A stretch of DNA of 64,000 bases from JBBQZO01 sp038207625 (GCA_038207625.1 JBBQZO010000017.1:1-64000); one strand, 5' to 3'. Positions 14,793 through 24,162 are shown, counted from the stretch's first letter. Translations and numbers: made by a program. The notes: generated from the letters alone by a model not told the origin.

Positions 14793-17513
14793 ATGAGCTT
14801 CAATTTGACCTGCCTGGGCGCCTGCGCGCTGGCGTTGCTGGCGCTGGGGAACGCGCGCGCGCAAGCGACACCGGTCGCCTGCGACGCCGCCAGCTTTCAA
14901 ACCGTGCTGCAGCGCTCGAGCGATCGCCATGATGCGCGGGCCGTCTGGCTCAACGCCCAACTGGCACAATGGCCCGGCAGCAGCGCCAGCGGCACCTTCA
15001 AACTCTATTATTCGGCCAGCGGCGCAATCGACGCACGGCGCGGCGCACGCGTGCATGGCGCCGACGGCGCGCTGGCGCTTGACCTGTCGCACGCCAGCGT
15101 TCCCGCCGCCGTCGCGGCGCGCTTTCGCTACCTGCAAGCTGGTGCGCTGCTGGCGGTACGCGCCGCCGACCAGAGCAAGCTGGCCGGCCTGCATCGAGGA
15201 CAGCTGCTGCTGGTGCGGCAAGATCGCGCCGGCATCGTGCAGGACGTCAGCGCGCTGCAAGTGGCCGGCGCGCTCGACGACCTGTATGCCAGCGCCGCCA
15301 ACGCCGAGGCGCTCGGCGTGCATGTCGACCAGCGTGGCGCCAGCTTTGCACTGTGGGCACCGAACGCGCAGCGCGTGCAGCTGTGCAGCTACGCCAGCGG
15401 CACGGCGCGCGCCACGTCGGCGACGCCGATGCGCTTTGACAGCACCAGCGGGGTCTGGTCACTCAGCGCGCCGGCTACCCAGAGTGGCAGCTACTACACT
15501 TATCTGGTCGACGTGTTCGTCAACGGCCACGGCGTCGTGCGCAACCGCGTGACGGACCCGTATTCGATCAGTCTGTCGACCGATTCGCTGCGCAGCTACG
15601 TCGGCAATCTCGACGCCCCCGCGCTGAAACCGGCCGACTGGGACAACGTCGCCACACCGGACAAGGTCAAGGCGCAGACCGACATGGTGGTCTACGAACT
15701 GCACGTGCGCGACTTTTCGATCAACGACGCCAGCGTCAGCGCGGCCAACCGGGGCAAGTATGCCGCCTTCACCGAGACCGGCTCGAACGGCATGCGCCAC
15801 CTCGCAGCGCTGGCGCGCGCCGGCATGACCGACATCCATCTGCTGCCGATTTTCGATTTTGCCAGCGTGCCCGAGCGCGCCTGCGCGACGCCCAAGCCGA
15901 GCGGCAGCGCCGACGGCGACAGCCAGCAGGCCTTGATCAGCGCCACGCGCGAGACCGACTGCTTCAATTGGGGCTACGACCCGTACCACTACAGCGCGCC
16001 CGAGGGCAGCTATTCAAACGATCCGATGGACGGCGCGCGGCGCGTGCTGGAAGTGCGCCAGATGGTGACGGCGCTGCACAAGCTGGGCCTGCGGGTGGGC
16101 ATGGACGTCGTCTACAACCACACCTTCACCGGCGGCCAGCAACAGCAATCGGTGCTCGACCGGATCGTGCCGGGCTACTATCACCGGCTTGATGCGCGCG
16201 GCGCGATCGAACGCTCGACCTGCTGCGACAACACCGCCACCGAAAACCTGATGATGGAAAAGCTGATGATCGATTCGGTGGCGCAGTGGGCCAGCGCGTA
16301 CCGGATCGACTCGTTTCGTTTCGACCTGATGGGCCACCAGCCGCGCGCGGCGATGCAGCGCTTGCAGGTGCGCGTGAACGCGGCTGCGGGCCGGCCGGTG
16401 CAACTGATCGGCGAAGGCTGGAATTTCGGCGAGGTGGCCGACGGCGCGCGCTTCGTGCAGGCATCGCAGAACTCGCTGGGCGGCAGCGGCATCGGCACCT
16501 TCAGCGACCGGGCGCGCGACGTCGTGCGCGGCGGCGCGGCCAGCGACGCGGGCGCGGCGCTGCAGGCGCGCCAGGGCTTCATCAACGGCCTGGTGCTGGA
16601 CCCGAACGGGCATGCCGGCGCGCGCCCCGTCGCCGAACTGCTGGACGCGGGCGACATGATCAAGCTTGGGCTGGCCGGCTCGATCCGCAGCTATCCGTTG
16701 ATCACCCACAGCGGCGCCGTCAAGACGCTGGACGCGATCGACTACAACGGCCAGCCGGCCGGCTACGCCAGCGAACCGGGCGAGGTGGTCAACTACGTGG
16801 AGAACCACGACAACCAGACCCTGTTCGACATCAACGTGTTCAAGCTGCCGCTGGCCACCAGCAGCGTTGAGCGCGCGCGCGTGCAGATGCTGGGCGCGGC
16901 GATCAATGCCTTCAGCCAGGGCGTGGCCTACTTCCACGCGGGGATCGACACGCTGCGCTCCAAATCGCTGGACCGCAACAGTTTCAATTCGGGCGACTGG
17001 TTCAACCGCATCGACTGGACCTACCAGGACAATTATTTCGGCACCGGCGCGCCGCCGCGCGAGGACAATGGCGGCGACTACGCGATCATCAAGCCGCTGC
17101 TGGCCAACGCCGCCATCAAGCCGACGCCAGCCGACATCGGTTTCGCGCGCGACGTATTTCGCGACCTGCTGGCGATCCGCGCCAGCTCGACCCTGTTCCG
17201 TCTGCGCAGCGCCGCCGACATCAAGCAGCGTCTGCAGTTTTTCAACGTCGGCCCGGACCAGCAGCCTGGGGTGATCGCCGCCAAGTTGGATGGCGATGGT
17301 TATCCCGGCGCGGGCTACACGCGGCTGGTGTATCTGATCAACGTCGACAAGGTCGCACACACCATCAAGGGCGACGCGGGACGACGCTATCACCTCCATC
17401 CCGTGCAGGCAGCACCGGGCGGCGCCGACCGGCGCGCGGCCAGCGCCAGCTACGACGGCGCGGCCGGCAGTTTCAACGTGCCAGCGCGCAGCGCCGTGGT
17501 GTTTGTGGAATGA
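14793..17513 (+). CDS. pulA: Secreted pullulanase-type alpha-1,6-glucosidase (GH13)
   Basis: A 906-residue enzyme cleaving alpha-1,6 branches of pullulan and limit dextrins. It has a signal peptide (MSFNLTCLGACALALLALGNARA), an N-terminal domain of about 150 residues, a CBM48-like domain near 180-290 (GASFALWAPNAQRVQLCSY), a GH13 barrel near 310-760 and a C-terminal beta domain. The pullulanase signature is FNWGYDPYHYSAPEGSYS. The nucleophile Asp is in SFRFDLMGH (~510), the acid/base Glu in LIGEGWNFGE (~540) and the third Asp in VENHDNQT (~671). ATG 14793 is preferred because it starts the signal peptide and follows GGGAA; the upstream ATG at 14745 has no ribosome site. It is a single-gene unit with two candidate operators upstream. 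Symbol by family resemblance. Confidence 0.92.
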   Translation: MSFNLTCLGACALALLALGNARAQATPVACDAASFQTVLQRSSDRHDARAVWLNAQLAQWPGSSASGTFKLYYSASGAIDARRGARVHGADGALALDLSHASVPAAVAARFRYLQAGALLAVRAADQSKLAGLHRGQLLLVRQDRAGIVQDVSALQVAGALDDLYASAANAEALGVHVDQRGASFALWAPNAQRVQLCSYASGTARATSATPMRFDSTSGVWSLSAPATQSGSYYTYLVDVFVNGHGVVRNRVTDPYSISLSTDSLRSYVGNLDAPALKPADWDNVATPDKVKAQTDMVVYELHVRDFSINDASVSAANRGKYAAFTETGSNGMRHLAALARAGMTDIHLLPIFDFASVPERACATPKPSGSADGDSQQALISATRETDCFNWGYDPYHYSAPEGSYSNDPMDGARRVLEVRQMVTALHKLGLRVGMDVVYNHTFTGGQQQQSVLDRIVPGYYHRLDARGAIERSTCCDNTATENLMMEKLMIDSVAQWASAYRIDSFRFDLMGHQPRAAMQRLQVRVNAAAGRPVQLIGEGWNFGEVADGARFVQASQNSLGGSGIGTFSDRARDVVRGGAASDAGAALQARQGFINGLVLDPNGHAGARPVAELLDAGDMIKLGLAGSIRSYPLITHSGAVKTLDAIDYNGQPAGYASEPGEVVNYVENHDNQTLFDINVFKLPLATSSVERARVQMLGAAINAFSQGVAYFHAGIDTLRSKSLDRNSFNSGDWFNRIDWTYQDNYFGTGAPPREDNGGDYAIIKPLLANAAIKPTPADIGFARDVFRDLLAIRASSTLFRLRSAADIKQRLQFFNVGPDQQPGVIAAKLDGDGYPGAGYTRLVYLINVDKVAHTIKGDAGRRYHLHPVQAAPGGADRRAASASYDGAAGSFNVPARSAVVFVE

Positions 17514-17911
17514 TCGAGTAACGATGGCGCAAAGCTCAGCACGCGACGACGGGAGGTATCCGGGTGACGAGCCCCCCCCCTCGCTTCTTTGACTCGGACT
17601 CGGAAGGACGCATCGGCTTTCGCCCCACACGAAAGCGTCGATGTACGACAAAGCCGACTGTCGAATCGCGCCACCAGGCGGGGAGTCCATCCCAGCTTGC
17701 CGTGCCCAGACAGCACCGGCGCCAAGCGCTCATGCTCGCTGCGCGCATGGATATCAACTGTCCACTCCCACTCGGTTGCCACGGCCAGTCTCTGGCCGTT
17801 TGCCATCGATTGACATTGAACATCGACTGGCGTCGGCGGGCGGGCGAGCCCGACTGGTGACACCCCGTTCTGGTCGCCCCTACACCTCAGAATCGACCGG
17901 TATGCCGACTT
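17514..17911. other. Intergenic region, nothing identified
   Basis: It contains a C9 run (17573-17581). A 137-codon minus-strand frame (17450-17863) has no recognisable domain and overlaps the pullulanase 3' end; I do not support it as a gene. No terminator with a U-tract was found after the pullulanase gene. Confidence 0.4.
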
Positions 17912-19003
17912 CTAGTTCATGTCAAACGATACGGGAATATTTACTTTTTCAGAATAGCTGCCACGGTGAACAGTTGCTGAAACGGTCGTCCAGTAGAGTT
18001 GCGGGCAACTCCTGTTGGCCAGGTCCGATGCCGTACATGGCTTGCCAAACACGTTCGCGGTGTGAACAACGTTAGGTGTGCCTGAAATGACGCCGGTGGC
18101 GGAATCAAAGACCAAACCAGTTGGCAAGGCGTTGATCGCTGATTGGATATTCGGATTGGGGCCATTGAGAACAAGCTGGAAGTTGTCGACAGTATCGCCT
18201 GCATATCCCCCGATAACACGCGGCGTCCCGCTATTGAAAACCTTGTTGTTATCCGCGTAAAAAGTAAAGGTCGTGCCCGGAGTCTGAGGATAGCCCGCCA
18301 CGAAAAAGGGCGCATAGACGGTCAGGTTCACCACCGTTGAATACGAATAGCTGGCGCCACCATAGTTCAGGACGATGCGAATGGTGACATCGCTGGGAGC
18401 GGGCAGCAGTTGCATCGGTGCGCCAGTAATTTCCCCCGTGGCGGGATTGAGACTCAAGCCCGCCGGAAGCGGCGTGGCAGGATCGACGCTAAACGCGAGC
18501 GCACCGACGGTTGACTCAGGATGCTCCAGCAATTTCGAGGCGGCGACGGACAGCGTCCCAGACGCAATGGGTTCGCCCAGTTGCCGTCTGATCGGCGAGC
18601 CGCCGTAGTAAAATTTCACATCCACAAAACTAAGCTGTAGCGCCGACGTCAGGCTGCCCGAAAATCCATCCACGTGCAGCGCGATGCTAAATGGTGCGGT
18701 CGTCTGCAAACTGGTCGGCACACCCGAAATCTCGCCTGTGCTCTCGCTCAGTTGCAGCCCATCAGGCAAGCGCCCTGAGGCCAAGTTGAAGTGTGCTTTA
18801 TTGCTGCCTAATGCGGCCAGATACGGTTTGATACTGAGCGGCGTAAATCGCTGGAACGGCATCGGATTGGGAGCGTAGGAATAGCTGAGCGCCAAATCGC
18901 CGTTGGGCGTGTTGCCGCCCGTGCCACCACCGCCACAACCCGCAAGCAAAGCGAGCGCGACGGCACAAAAAAAACGACTGATCATTGAATGGAACCTATG
19001 CAT
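17912..19003 (-). CDS. Lipoprotein with three putative Ig (He_PIG-like) repeats
   Basis: A 363-residue lipoprotein. The start ATG 19003 has GAGAAG about 7 nt upstream. The signal peptide ends in the lipobox LAGC followed by a Gly linker, so it is likely lipid-anchored. Three repeats carry the He_PIG motif: LPDGLQLSESTGEISGVP, LPAGLSLNPATGEITGAP and LPTGLVFDSATGVISGTP. These are cadherin-like folds found in surface proteins. The function is unknown. It is monocistronic and lies between the pullulanase gene and a pseudogene. Confidence 0.85.
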   Translation of the reverse strand: MHRFHSMISRFFCAVALALLAGCGGGGTGGNTPNGDLALSYSYAPNPMPFQRFTPLSIKPYLAALGSNKAHFNLASGRLPDGLQLSESTGEISGVPTSLQTTAPFSIALHVDGFSGSLTSALQLSFVDVKFYYGGSPIRRQLGEPIASGTLSVAASKLLEHPESTVGALAFSVDPATPLPAGLSLNPATGEITGAPMQLLPAPSDVTIRIVLNYGGASYSYSTVVNLTVYAPFFVAGYPQTPGTTFTFYADNNKVFNSGTPRVIGGYAGDTVDNFQLVLNGPNPNIQSAINALPTGLVFDSATGVISGTPNVVHTANVFGKPCTASDLANRSCPQLYWTTVSATVHRGSYSEKVNIPVSFDMN

Positions 19004-19179
19004 GGACTTCTCGAGTAAGTGGAAAATTTCCACAAAACAGGGGATTATATCAGTGCGGGGCGGGTGGCCTGATCAGACGAAACGCAAGCGGCGCGAGCAG
19101 AAACAGTGAGGGCAGGTCCGACGATCGGGCATCGTACGGTCGAAGACGCACGCTCGAATGGCATGTTCCAGATACCGTG

Positions 19180-19599
19180 CTAGCCGATCCCAATACGGAG
19201 GCCGACCGCCAGCCAAATAAGCCACGCGACGAGTTAAAACGTGTCTATGTGCGTCAACAATGGCCGGTGCCATCGCGTCAGGGGAATCAAAATGACGCCG
19301 CGCAGGACGCAAACCAAAGCGATCGCACAAAGCCCCGTACGCTATTGCGGTACGCGCCGAACGGAACCCGCCCCGAAAGACGCATACACACCGCATAAGC
19401 ACATCAGGCCCGTGATCACGACGCTACCCACCGGGGCGAGTCACGTCCCCTCGCGCGTGGACGCCACCACCGCTTCCGGCGCGTGAAGAAAAGCAATCCA
19501 GTTCAGCCCGCTGAACCATGCGGCCACATGCAGCGCGCCACCCAGAAAGGCGCCTGTTCCGGCGAGCAACAAGCAGATTCGATTTCTTGTGCCGACCAT
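19180..19599 (-). pseudogene. Decayed small membrane-protein gene
   Basis: Joining frames on the minus strand reconstructs a protein of about 140 residues with four hydrophobic segments. From ATG 19599: RICLLLAGTGAFLGGALHVA, SGLNWIAFLHAPE, then an in-frame TGA (ACG TGA CTC) and VGSVVITGLMCLCGVYASFG. A frameshift leads to CAIALVCVLRGVILIPLTRW, then another in-frame stop (TTT TAA CTC) and LVAWLIWLAVGLRIGIG before the terminal TAG at 19180-19182. Two stops and at least one frameshift mean it is inactive. No single frame reveals it. The family is unknown; the length and helix pattern fit small four-TM proteins. Confidence 0.6.
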
Positions 19600-19753
19600 C
19601 TGACCTTACCAAGCAAGGTCATTGGGGGGGGGCGATTGACGAATGGGCATGTCGTCGCGCAATAGACACCGCCGCGCGCGTCCCGCGCGGCAGAGCTTCT
19701 GCTCGGTCAAACGGCGCCGCTCGCCGACAGTGGCAAAGACCGATCAATCAGTG

Positions 19754-20233
19754 TTAACCGCGTCGGGCCGCTTCAATCGCAGCGATGTCGATTTTCCCCA
19801 TCTGCATCATCGCATCAAAAGCACGCTTGGCCGCCGCGCTGTCAGGATCCGTGATCGCTGCAATGAGGGCGCGCGGCGTGATCTGCCACGATATCCCCCA
19901 CTTGTCCTTGCACCAGCCGCACTCGCTTTCCTGGCCGCCGTTGTTGACAATCGCATTCCACAAGCGGTCGGTTTCGGCCTGATCGTCGGTTGCGACCTGG
20001 AAGGAGAAGGCTTCGCTGTGCTTGAACGCCGGGCCACCATTGAGCCCGAGGCAAGGGATGCCGATCACGGTCAATTCGACCGTCAAGACGTCCCCTTGTT
20101 TGCCCGCCGGATAGTCGCCAGGCGCGCGATGAATCGCGCCCACCGCGCTGTCCGGAAACGTCTCGGCATAGAAGCGCGCGGCGTCGACTGCGGTGCCGTC
20201 GAACCAAAGACAAATCGTGTTTTTGCTGACCAT
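19754..20233 (-). CDS. VOC-family protein (PhnB/YjdN-like)
   Basis: A 159-residue VOC protein of the PhnB/'3-demethylubiquinone methyltransferase-like' group. It begins KNTICLWFDGTAVDAARFYAETFPDS and contains GDVLTVELTVIGIPCLGLNGGP, FSFQVATDDQAETDRLW, CGWCKDKWGISWQITP and a C-terminal helix with AFDAMMQMGKIDIAAIEAA. These small metal- or ligand-binding proteins are common stress-associated orphans, and their reaction is not established. It stands alone; the upstream 340 bp contain no gene. Confidence 0.9.
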   Translation of the reverse strand: MVSKNTICLWFDGTAVDAARFYAETFPDSAVGAIHRAPGDYPAGKQGDVLTVELTVIGIPCLGLNGGPAFKHSEAFSFQVATDDQAETDRLWNAIVNNGGQESECGWCKDKWGISWQITPRALIAAITDPDSAAAKRAFDAMMQMGKIDIAAIEAARRG

Positions 20234-20575
20234 TTTTGCTCTCCGATGGATGACAAATACAACGTGCCGACCACGAAGTCTGCCCTATTTTTGGGGCCAG
20301 TGGCGTTCAATACGGCGGCGCATCGCCCGATCATTGCTTCATTCGGTCGCTTGCCGCGCCGCCTTTTCAGACATGCGCGCGCGTCACGTCGCCGGGCCCC
20401 GGCAAGGCGAATATGGGAATACGAAGCTGCGCCTGCGCTGCGCGCTGAACGGCGCCGATGCGCCGATTGCGCCTTCGACAGAACTGTCCAGCGCCGGCAG
20501 CCCGGACTAACTTCGATGGGTTTGTGGCGTGAGCAAGCGCCGAAGTCACAAGAACGCAAGTCGGCCCTTGCTCGC
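20234..20575. other. Intergenic region, nothing identified
   Basis: This lies between VapC and the VOC gene, which are both on the minus strand. Overlapping frames on both strands lack domains, consistent ribosome sites and gene-like composition. It presumably contains the VOC promoter. Confidence 0.4.
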
Positions 20576-20971
20576 CTACCAAATGGTTCTTACATTCGCA
20601 TAAGCGCGAATCTTTTCGTCTTTTGTTACAAGCGGTACCGCTAATTTGCGCGCGGTCGCCACGATCATGCGGTCTGCCGGGTCTTTGTGAAACGCTCCCG
20701 GCAGCGCAACAGAATTTAGCGCGATTTCATTGTCTACCGGGAGAAATCGTACAGATTCGATTTCAGCAACCGTGGCAAGCCAGCGCCGCACATCCATCGA
20801 CAGGAGCAGTCGCTCGCGTTCGACCAGCACTGCGATTTCCCACGCCGTGATACTGGAGATGATGATTGCACCGCCGTCCTGCTCTAGCGCAATCGCGGCC
20901 TTCGCCTTCTTGCTCAGTGTTGGATCACCGCTAACCCACCAAACCAGCGCATGCGTATCCAGAACAATCAC
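20576..20971 (-). CDS. PIN-domain toxin (VapC-like)
   Basis: A 131-residue PIN-domain ribonuclease when started at GTG 20971, which overlaps the antitoxin stop by 4 nt (GTGA), a typical coupled start. The acidic site is complete: Asp5 in IVLDTHAL, Glu45 in TAWEIA, Asp97 and Asp100 in HKDPADRMI. VapC toxins cut tRNA or rRNA when the antitoxin is lost. It is encoded downstream of its partner antitoxin. Confidence 0.92.
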   Translation of the reverse strand: MIVLDTHALVWWVSGDPTLSKKAKAAIALEQDGGAIIISSITAWEIAVLVERERLLLSMDVRRWLATVAEIESVRFLPVDNEIALNSVALPGAFHKDPADRMIVATARKLAVPLVTKDEKIRAYANVRTIW

Positions 20972-21204
20972 TGCGCGGCCGCCCATTCATCCACCGCAAC
21001 GGGCTCTGTGGGATTGTCGTAACGCACAACTGAACCACGCAAAACTTCTAGGGGAAGACGCGCGGAATCACGGTACGGGCGAACCTCCAGAACCGGATTT
21101 CCGTGATCAGTCACGATTACGCTCTTTCCTGAAGCTTCCACCTGGCGGAAGTATTCAAGCGCCCTGGCCTTGAACTGGGACTTCGATACTTGATTGCCAC
21201 TCAT
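20968..21204 (-). CDS. Phd/YefM-like antitoxin of the VapC pair
   Basis: A 78-residue antitoxin with the Phd/YefM N-terminal DNA-binding fold (VSKSQFKARALEYFRQVEASGKSVIVTDHGNPV). A short acidic tail (EPVAVDEWAAAQ) would wrap the toxin. It precedes and overlaps the PIN toxin. Known pairs of this type repress their own promoter. Confidence 0.9.
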   Translation of the reverse strand: MSGNQVSKSQFKARALEYFRQVEASGKSVIVTDHGNPVLEVRPYRDSARLPLEVLRGSVVRYDNPTEPVAVDEWAAAQ

Positions 21205-21217
21205 GATACGCCCATAG

Positions 21218-21421
21218 TCACATGTCGGTAGTCATAAGAATAGCAACAGGCAATCCGGATTTCAAGCAATGTTTAAGGTGATTTAAGGACCGATTTAAGG
21301 ACCAGGCTCGCGTTGATTCAAACGAAACATCAGGACGAACCGGCAAAAATGCCTTGATAAATTCTTCAAAATCTAAGGTGTCAGGATCAATTATTTGACA
21401 ATGAAGCGGTAGGTACAGCAT
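21218..21421 (-). CDS. Small hypothetical protein
   Basis: A frame of about 67 residues starting MLYLPLHCQIIDPDTLDFEEF. Base composition is less G+C-rich than its surroundings and similar to the next gene upstream (21494-22057). No domain is recognised and no strong ribosome site is seen. It may be a real small gene or chance. Confidence 0.35.
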   Translation of the reverse strand: MLYLPLHCQIIDPDTLDFEEFIKAFLPVRPDVSFESTRAWSLNRSLNHLKHCLKSGLPVAILMTTDM

Positions 21422-21493
21422 GGATCGCACCGGGGCGTTTTCCCTCCACTCGGAACTTGGTCCCGCGTCCTCAAACCAGGCCTCGTTTCCCGA

Positions 21494-22057
21494 TCAAACA
21501 CGTTTCGAACTGGCAGTCGAAATTTCCGACAATAACGCGACCACGCGGCTAGCCTCCACAACTAACGAAGGATGATTCTCATGCGTCCTGTTCTCGCCGC
21601 ACCAATCGCAGTTATTCCACAGGTTCCCCATCCACCATTGCTTCAAGTCGTACGCGGTCTCCGATCTAGGGAAACGACTAAGGTAGACGTTGAACGTGGA
21701 GTCCAATTTTTCAACCAGCATACACAAAGCCTGCACAGACATCCGTCGCCCAACGAACCGCTCCAGTGCGCGCTTGAGCGCATCCTGCGCATACGGCAGC
21801 GCATCCCAGGACTCCGGAACAAATCCATTCAGATGCAACGCTACTTTCAATGTAAGAGCGGTCGCTTCCGCGCCGGTCGTGCAGGAGTAGAAATCCCAAA
21901 TATCCGGGTGCGCTTCGCCCAAGTCGTTATTGGCCGCATCGGCAATAATTGGCAGCTCATCTATCGCGCCAACGTCACACCAAAAGTCGACAGCAATTCG
22001 ATTCAATTGTTCACGCCAATTATTCACGATCAGCAGAGCGGTCAGTGCCAAAAACAA
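21494..22057 (-). CDS. Hypothetical protein (187 residues)
   Basis: A soluble, Trp/Leu-rich protein beginning with a hydrophobic stretch (MFLALTALLIVNNWREQLNR) and carrying ELPIIADAANNDLGEAHPDIW, a CMLVEKLDSTFNVYLSRFP segment and NNCDWCGEN near the C-terminus. I do not recognise a family. Composition is less G+C-rich than the starch genes on both sides, which suggests acquisition together with the neighbouring VapBC module. It ends 68 bp from the stop of the second Glk-RpiR gene region. Confidence 0.6.
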   Translation of the reverse strand: MFLALTALLIVNNWREQLNRIAVDFWCDVGAIDELPIIADAANNDLGEAHPDIWDFYSCTTGAEATALTLKVALHLNGFVPESWDALPYAQDALKRALERFVGRRMSVQALCMLVEKLDSTFNVYLSRFPRSETAYDLKQWWMGNLWNNCDWCGENRTHENHPSLVVEASRVVALLSEISTASSKRV

Positions 22058-22125
22058 TGATCCCGACCGATACTAAATGACGACTTTTGGCCGAAATCTG
22101 CCACCTGCCTCTGCCGGGGGCCGTA

Positions 22126-23994
22126 TCAGGTGTCGAGGTGAGAAATGAGCAGGCGGCGCCGTTCCGCTTCGTTGTCGCCGATTAGTTTGCCGTTGTCCGC
22201 GTCGATTGAGATCCCCACCGACATGATGTCAATCAGCAGCAGCTGCAGGATGCGCGAGATCATCGACAGGAACGTTGTGCTGTCCTCGCTGTGATCGACC
22301 GCCAGGCAAATTGTCGCCTTCTTGGCCAGCTGCGATTTGCTGCTGGTGATGGCAATGACGTCGGCACCGGCGGCGCGCGCCGCATCCACCGCCGCCAGCA
22401 GCTCGGGCAACTGGCCCGAGGTCGAAATGACGATCACCACATCGCCGGGATTGAGCAGTTCGGCGGCCAATTGCAGCAAGTGCGCGTCGCCATACACCGA
22501 GGTGGGAATGCGGAAGCGGAAGAACTTGTGCTGACCGTCCAGCGCCACCACGCGCGAATTGCCCAGCGCGTAAAACTCGACCCGCTTCGCCTTGCGCAGC
22601 AGGTTGATGGCGCGGTCGATCGACTGCACGTCAAGCTGGCCGCGAAACTTCAGGATCGCCGACACGGTGTTGTCGATCACCTTGGCCGACAAGTCATGCG
22701 TGCTGTCGGTGATGCGCACCTGACTGTGGCGCACCGGGATTGTGCCGGTCAGGCTGCTGGCAAACTTGAGCTTGAAATCGGCCAGGCCGAGAAAGCCCAG
22801 CGAGCGGCAAAAGCGAATCACGGTCGGCTGGCTGACGTCGGCCAGGCGCGCGATTTCGGCGATCGGCTCGTTCAACACCATGCGCGGATGGGCCAGCACC
22901 AGACTGGCCACGCGCTGCTCGGCCGGCGACAACTCGTGCTGCAAATGCTGCACCCGCTCCATCAGCGTATTGGCGCCGCTGCGTCCGCGCAGATGCTCGG
23001 ACAGGATCGTCGCCACGCCGTAAAAAGCCGGGTTGGGCGTCATGATCACGTAGGTCGGAATTTGCGCGATGTATTCCGTGAAGCGGCCCTTGGCCTCGAA
23101 GCGTGTGCGGAACGACGACGTGGCGAACCACTCGCCCATGCGCGGTACGATGCCCCCGCCGATGAAGATGCCGCCCACCGCGCCCAGCGTCACTGCCAGG
23201 TTGGCGCTGGCGCTGCCGAGCATGCCGCAAAATACATCCAGCACTTCCAGGCACAGCGCATCGTGCTCGTTGAGCGCGCCTTCCAAAATCGCCTGCGAGC
23301 TGCGCTCGGGCGCGGCGACGCCATTGCGCTCGGCCAGCGCGCGATGGATCAGTTCCATGCCGGGGCCGGAGATCAGCCGCTCGCACGAGACGTGCGACCA
23401 CGAGCGCCAGCCGTATTGCAGAATGAAGAATTCGCGTTCGTCGCAGGGCGCAAAGTTGGTATGCCCGCCTTCGCTGCCCAGCGTGACGAAGCCGTCCGAG
23501 GTGGGAATCAGGCCGGACACGCCAAGGCCGGTGCCGGCGCCCAGCACGCCGATCACGGCGTTGGGGGTGGCCGTGCCGCCGCCAACTTTCATCAGGTCGT
23601 CGCCCGACAGGCCGGGCAGCGACATGGCCAGCGCGGTGAAGTCGTTGACGATCAACAGCGTGTGCAGGCCCAGTTCGCGCCGCACCGCGTCGGTGGAGAA
23701 TTCCCACGCGCGGTTGGTCATGCGCACATAGTCACCGCTGATCGGATTGGCCACCGCGAAGGCGGCGTGGTTCAGGCGCGTGCCGGCGTGGTCGGCCAGG
23801 TAGCTGTGCAGCATCGGCACGATGCCGGCGAAGTCGTCGCACTTGAGCACGCGCACCGAGCGAAAGACGCCGGGTGAGGTTTCCAGCGCGAAGCGCGCGT
23901 GGGTCGCGCCAATGTCGGCCAGCAGGCGCGGGCCGTCGGCGTAGGCCGTGCGGCTGTGTTTTTGTTCGGTATCGAGGTCTGGGATCATCGTCAT
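22126..23994 (-). CDS. Bifunctional glucokinase / RpiR-family transcriptional regulator (copy 2)
   Basis: A close paralogue of the protein at 8829-10736, about 622 residues, with the same glucokinase (LLADIGATHARFAL, LGSEGGHTNF), RpiR HTH (ADVSQPTVIRFCRSLGF) and SIS parts (VISTSGQLPE, ITSSKSQLAKKA). The copies are nearly colinear and differ mainly at the N-terminus and in scattered substitutions. It is the last gene of the run GH31, MFS, GH13 amylase, Glk-RpiR on the minus strand, 168 bp after the amylase. That gap holds a hairpin and may hold its own promoter. The frame opens at TTG 23997; ATG 23994 is the first ATG and 23988 is possible. Confidence 0.92.
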   Translation of the reverse strand: MTMIPDLDTEQKHSRTAYADGPRLLADIGATHARFALETSPGVFRSVRVLKCDDFAGIVPMLHSYLADHAGTRLNHAAFAVANPISGDYVRMTNRAWEFSTDAVRRELGLHTLLIVNDFTALAMSLPGLSGDDLMKVGGGTATPNAVIGVLGAGTGLGVSGLIPTSDGFVTLGSEGGHTNFAPCDEREFFILQYGWRSWSHVSCERLISGPGMELIHRALAERNGVAAPERSSQAILEGALNEHDALCLEVLDVFCGMLGSASANLAVTLGAVGGIFIGGGIVPRMGEWFATSSFRTRFEAKGRFTEYIAQIPTYVIMTPNPAFYGVATILSEHLRGRSGANTLMERVQHLQHELSPAEQRVASLVLAHPRMVLNEPIAEIARLADVSQPTVIRFCRSLGFLGLADFKLKFASSLTGTIPVRHSQVRITDSTHDLSAKVIDNTVSAILKFRGQLDVQSIDRAINLLRKAKRVEFYALGNSRVVALDGQHKFFRFRIPTSVYGDAHLLQLAAELLNPGDVVIVISTSGQLPELLAAVDAARAAGADVIAITSSKSQLAKKATICLAVDHSEDSTTFLSMISRILQLLLIDIMSVGISIDADNGKLIGDNEAERRRLLISHLDT

Positions 23995-24102
23995 CAATAG
24001 GGGCAGGCGCGCCGAACGTACATGCGGCGAACGCGCGTAGCTTACCCTATTGTATGAAATGCACCAAGATACGGCGCGAAACCGAGGTCGAAGGCAGTCC
24101 TG

Positions 24103-24129
24103 GGCCGGCCCGTTTTTTGCGGGCCGGCC
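24103..24129 (-). other. Perfect 10-bp hairpin between the amylase and Glk-RpiR genes
   Basis: GGCCGGCCCG and CGGGCCGGCC enclose a 7-nt loop. In the minus-strand RNA the loop is A-rich and no U-tract follows, so it is more likely a processing or stability element within the operon than a terminator. Read on the plus strand there is a T6 in the loop only. Confidence 0.5.
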
Positions 24130-24162
24130 TCCATCAACGACGCGTCGCCGCGCCGGCGCCGG

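Noticed and set aside
17450..17863. A 137-codon minus-strand frame after the pullulanase gene
   Set aside because: No recognised domain and overlap with the pullulanase 3' end; possibly a decayed gene but not supportable.
22291..23877. A 528-codon plus-strand frame opposite the second Glk-RpiR gene
   Set aside because: Same reason; it mirrors the shadow at 8763-10571 because the genes are paralogues.
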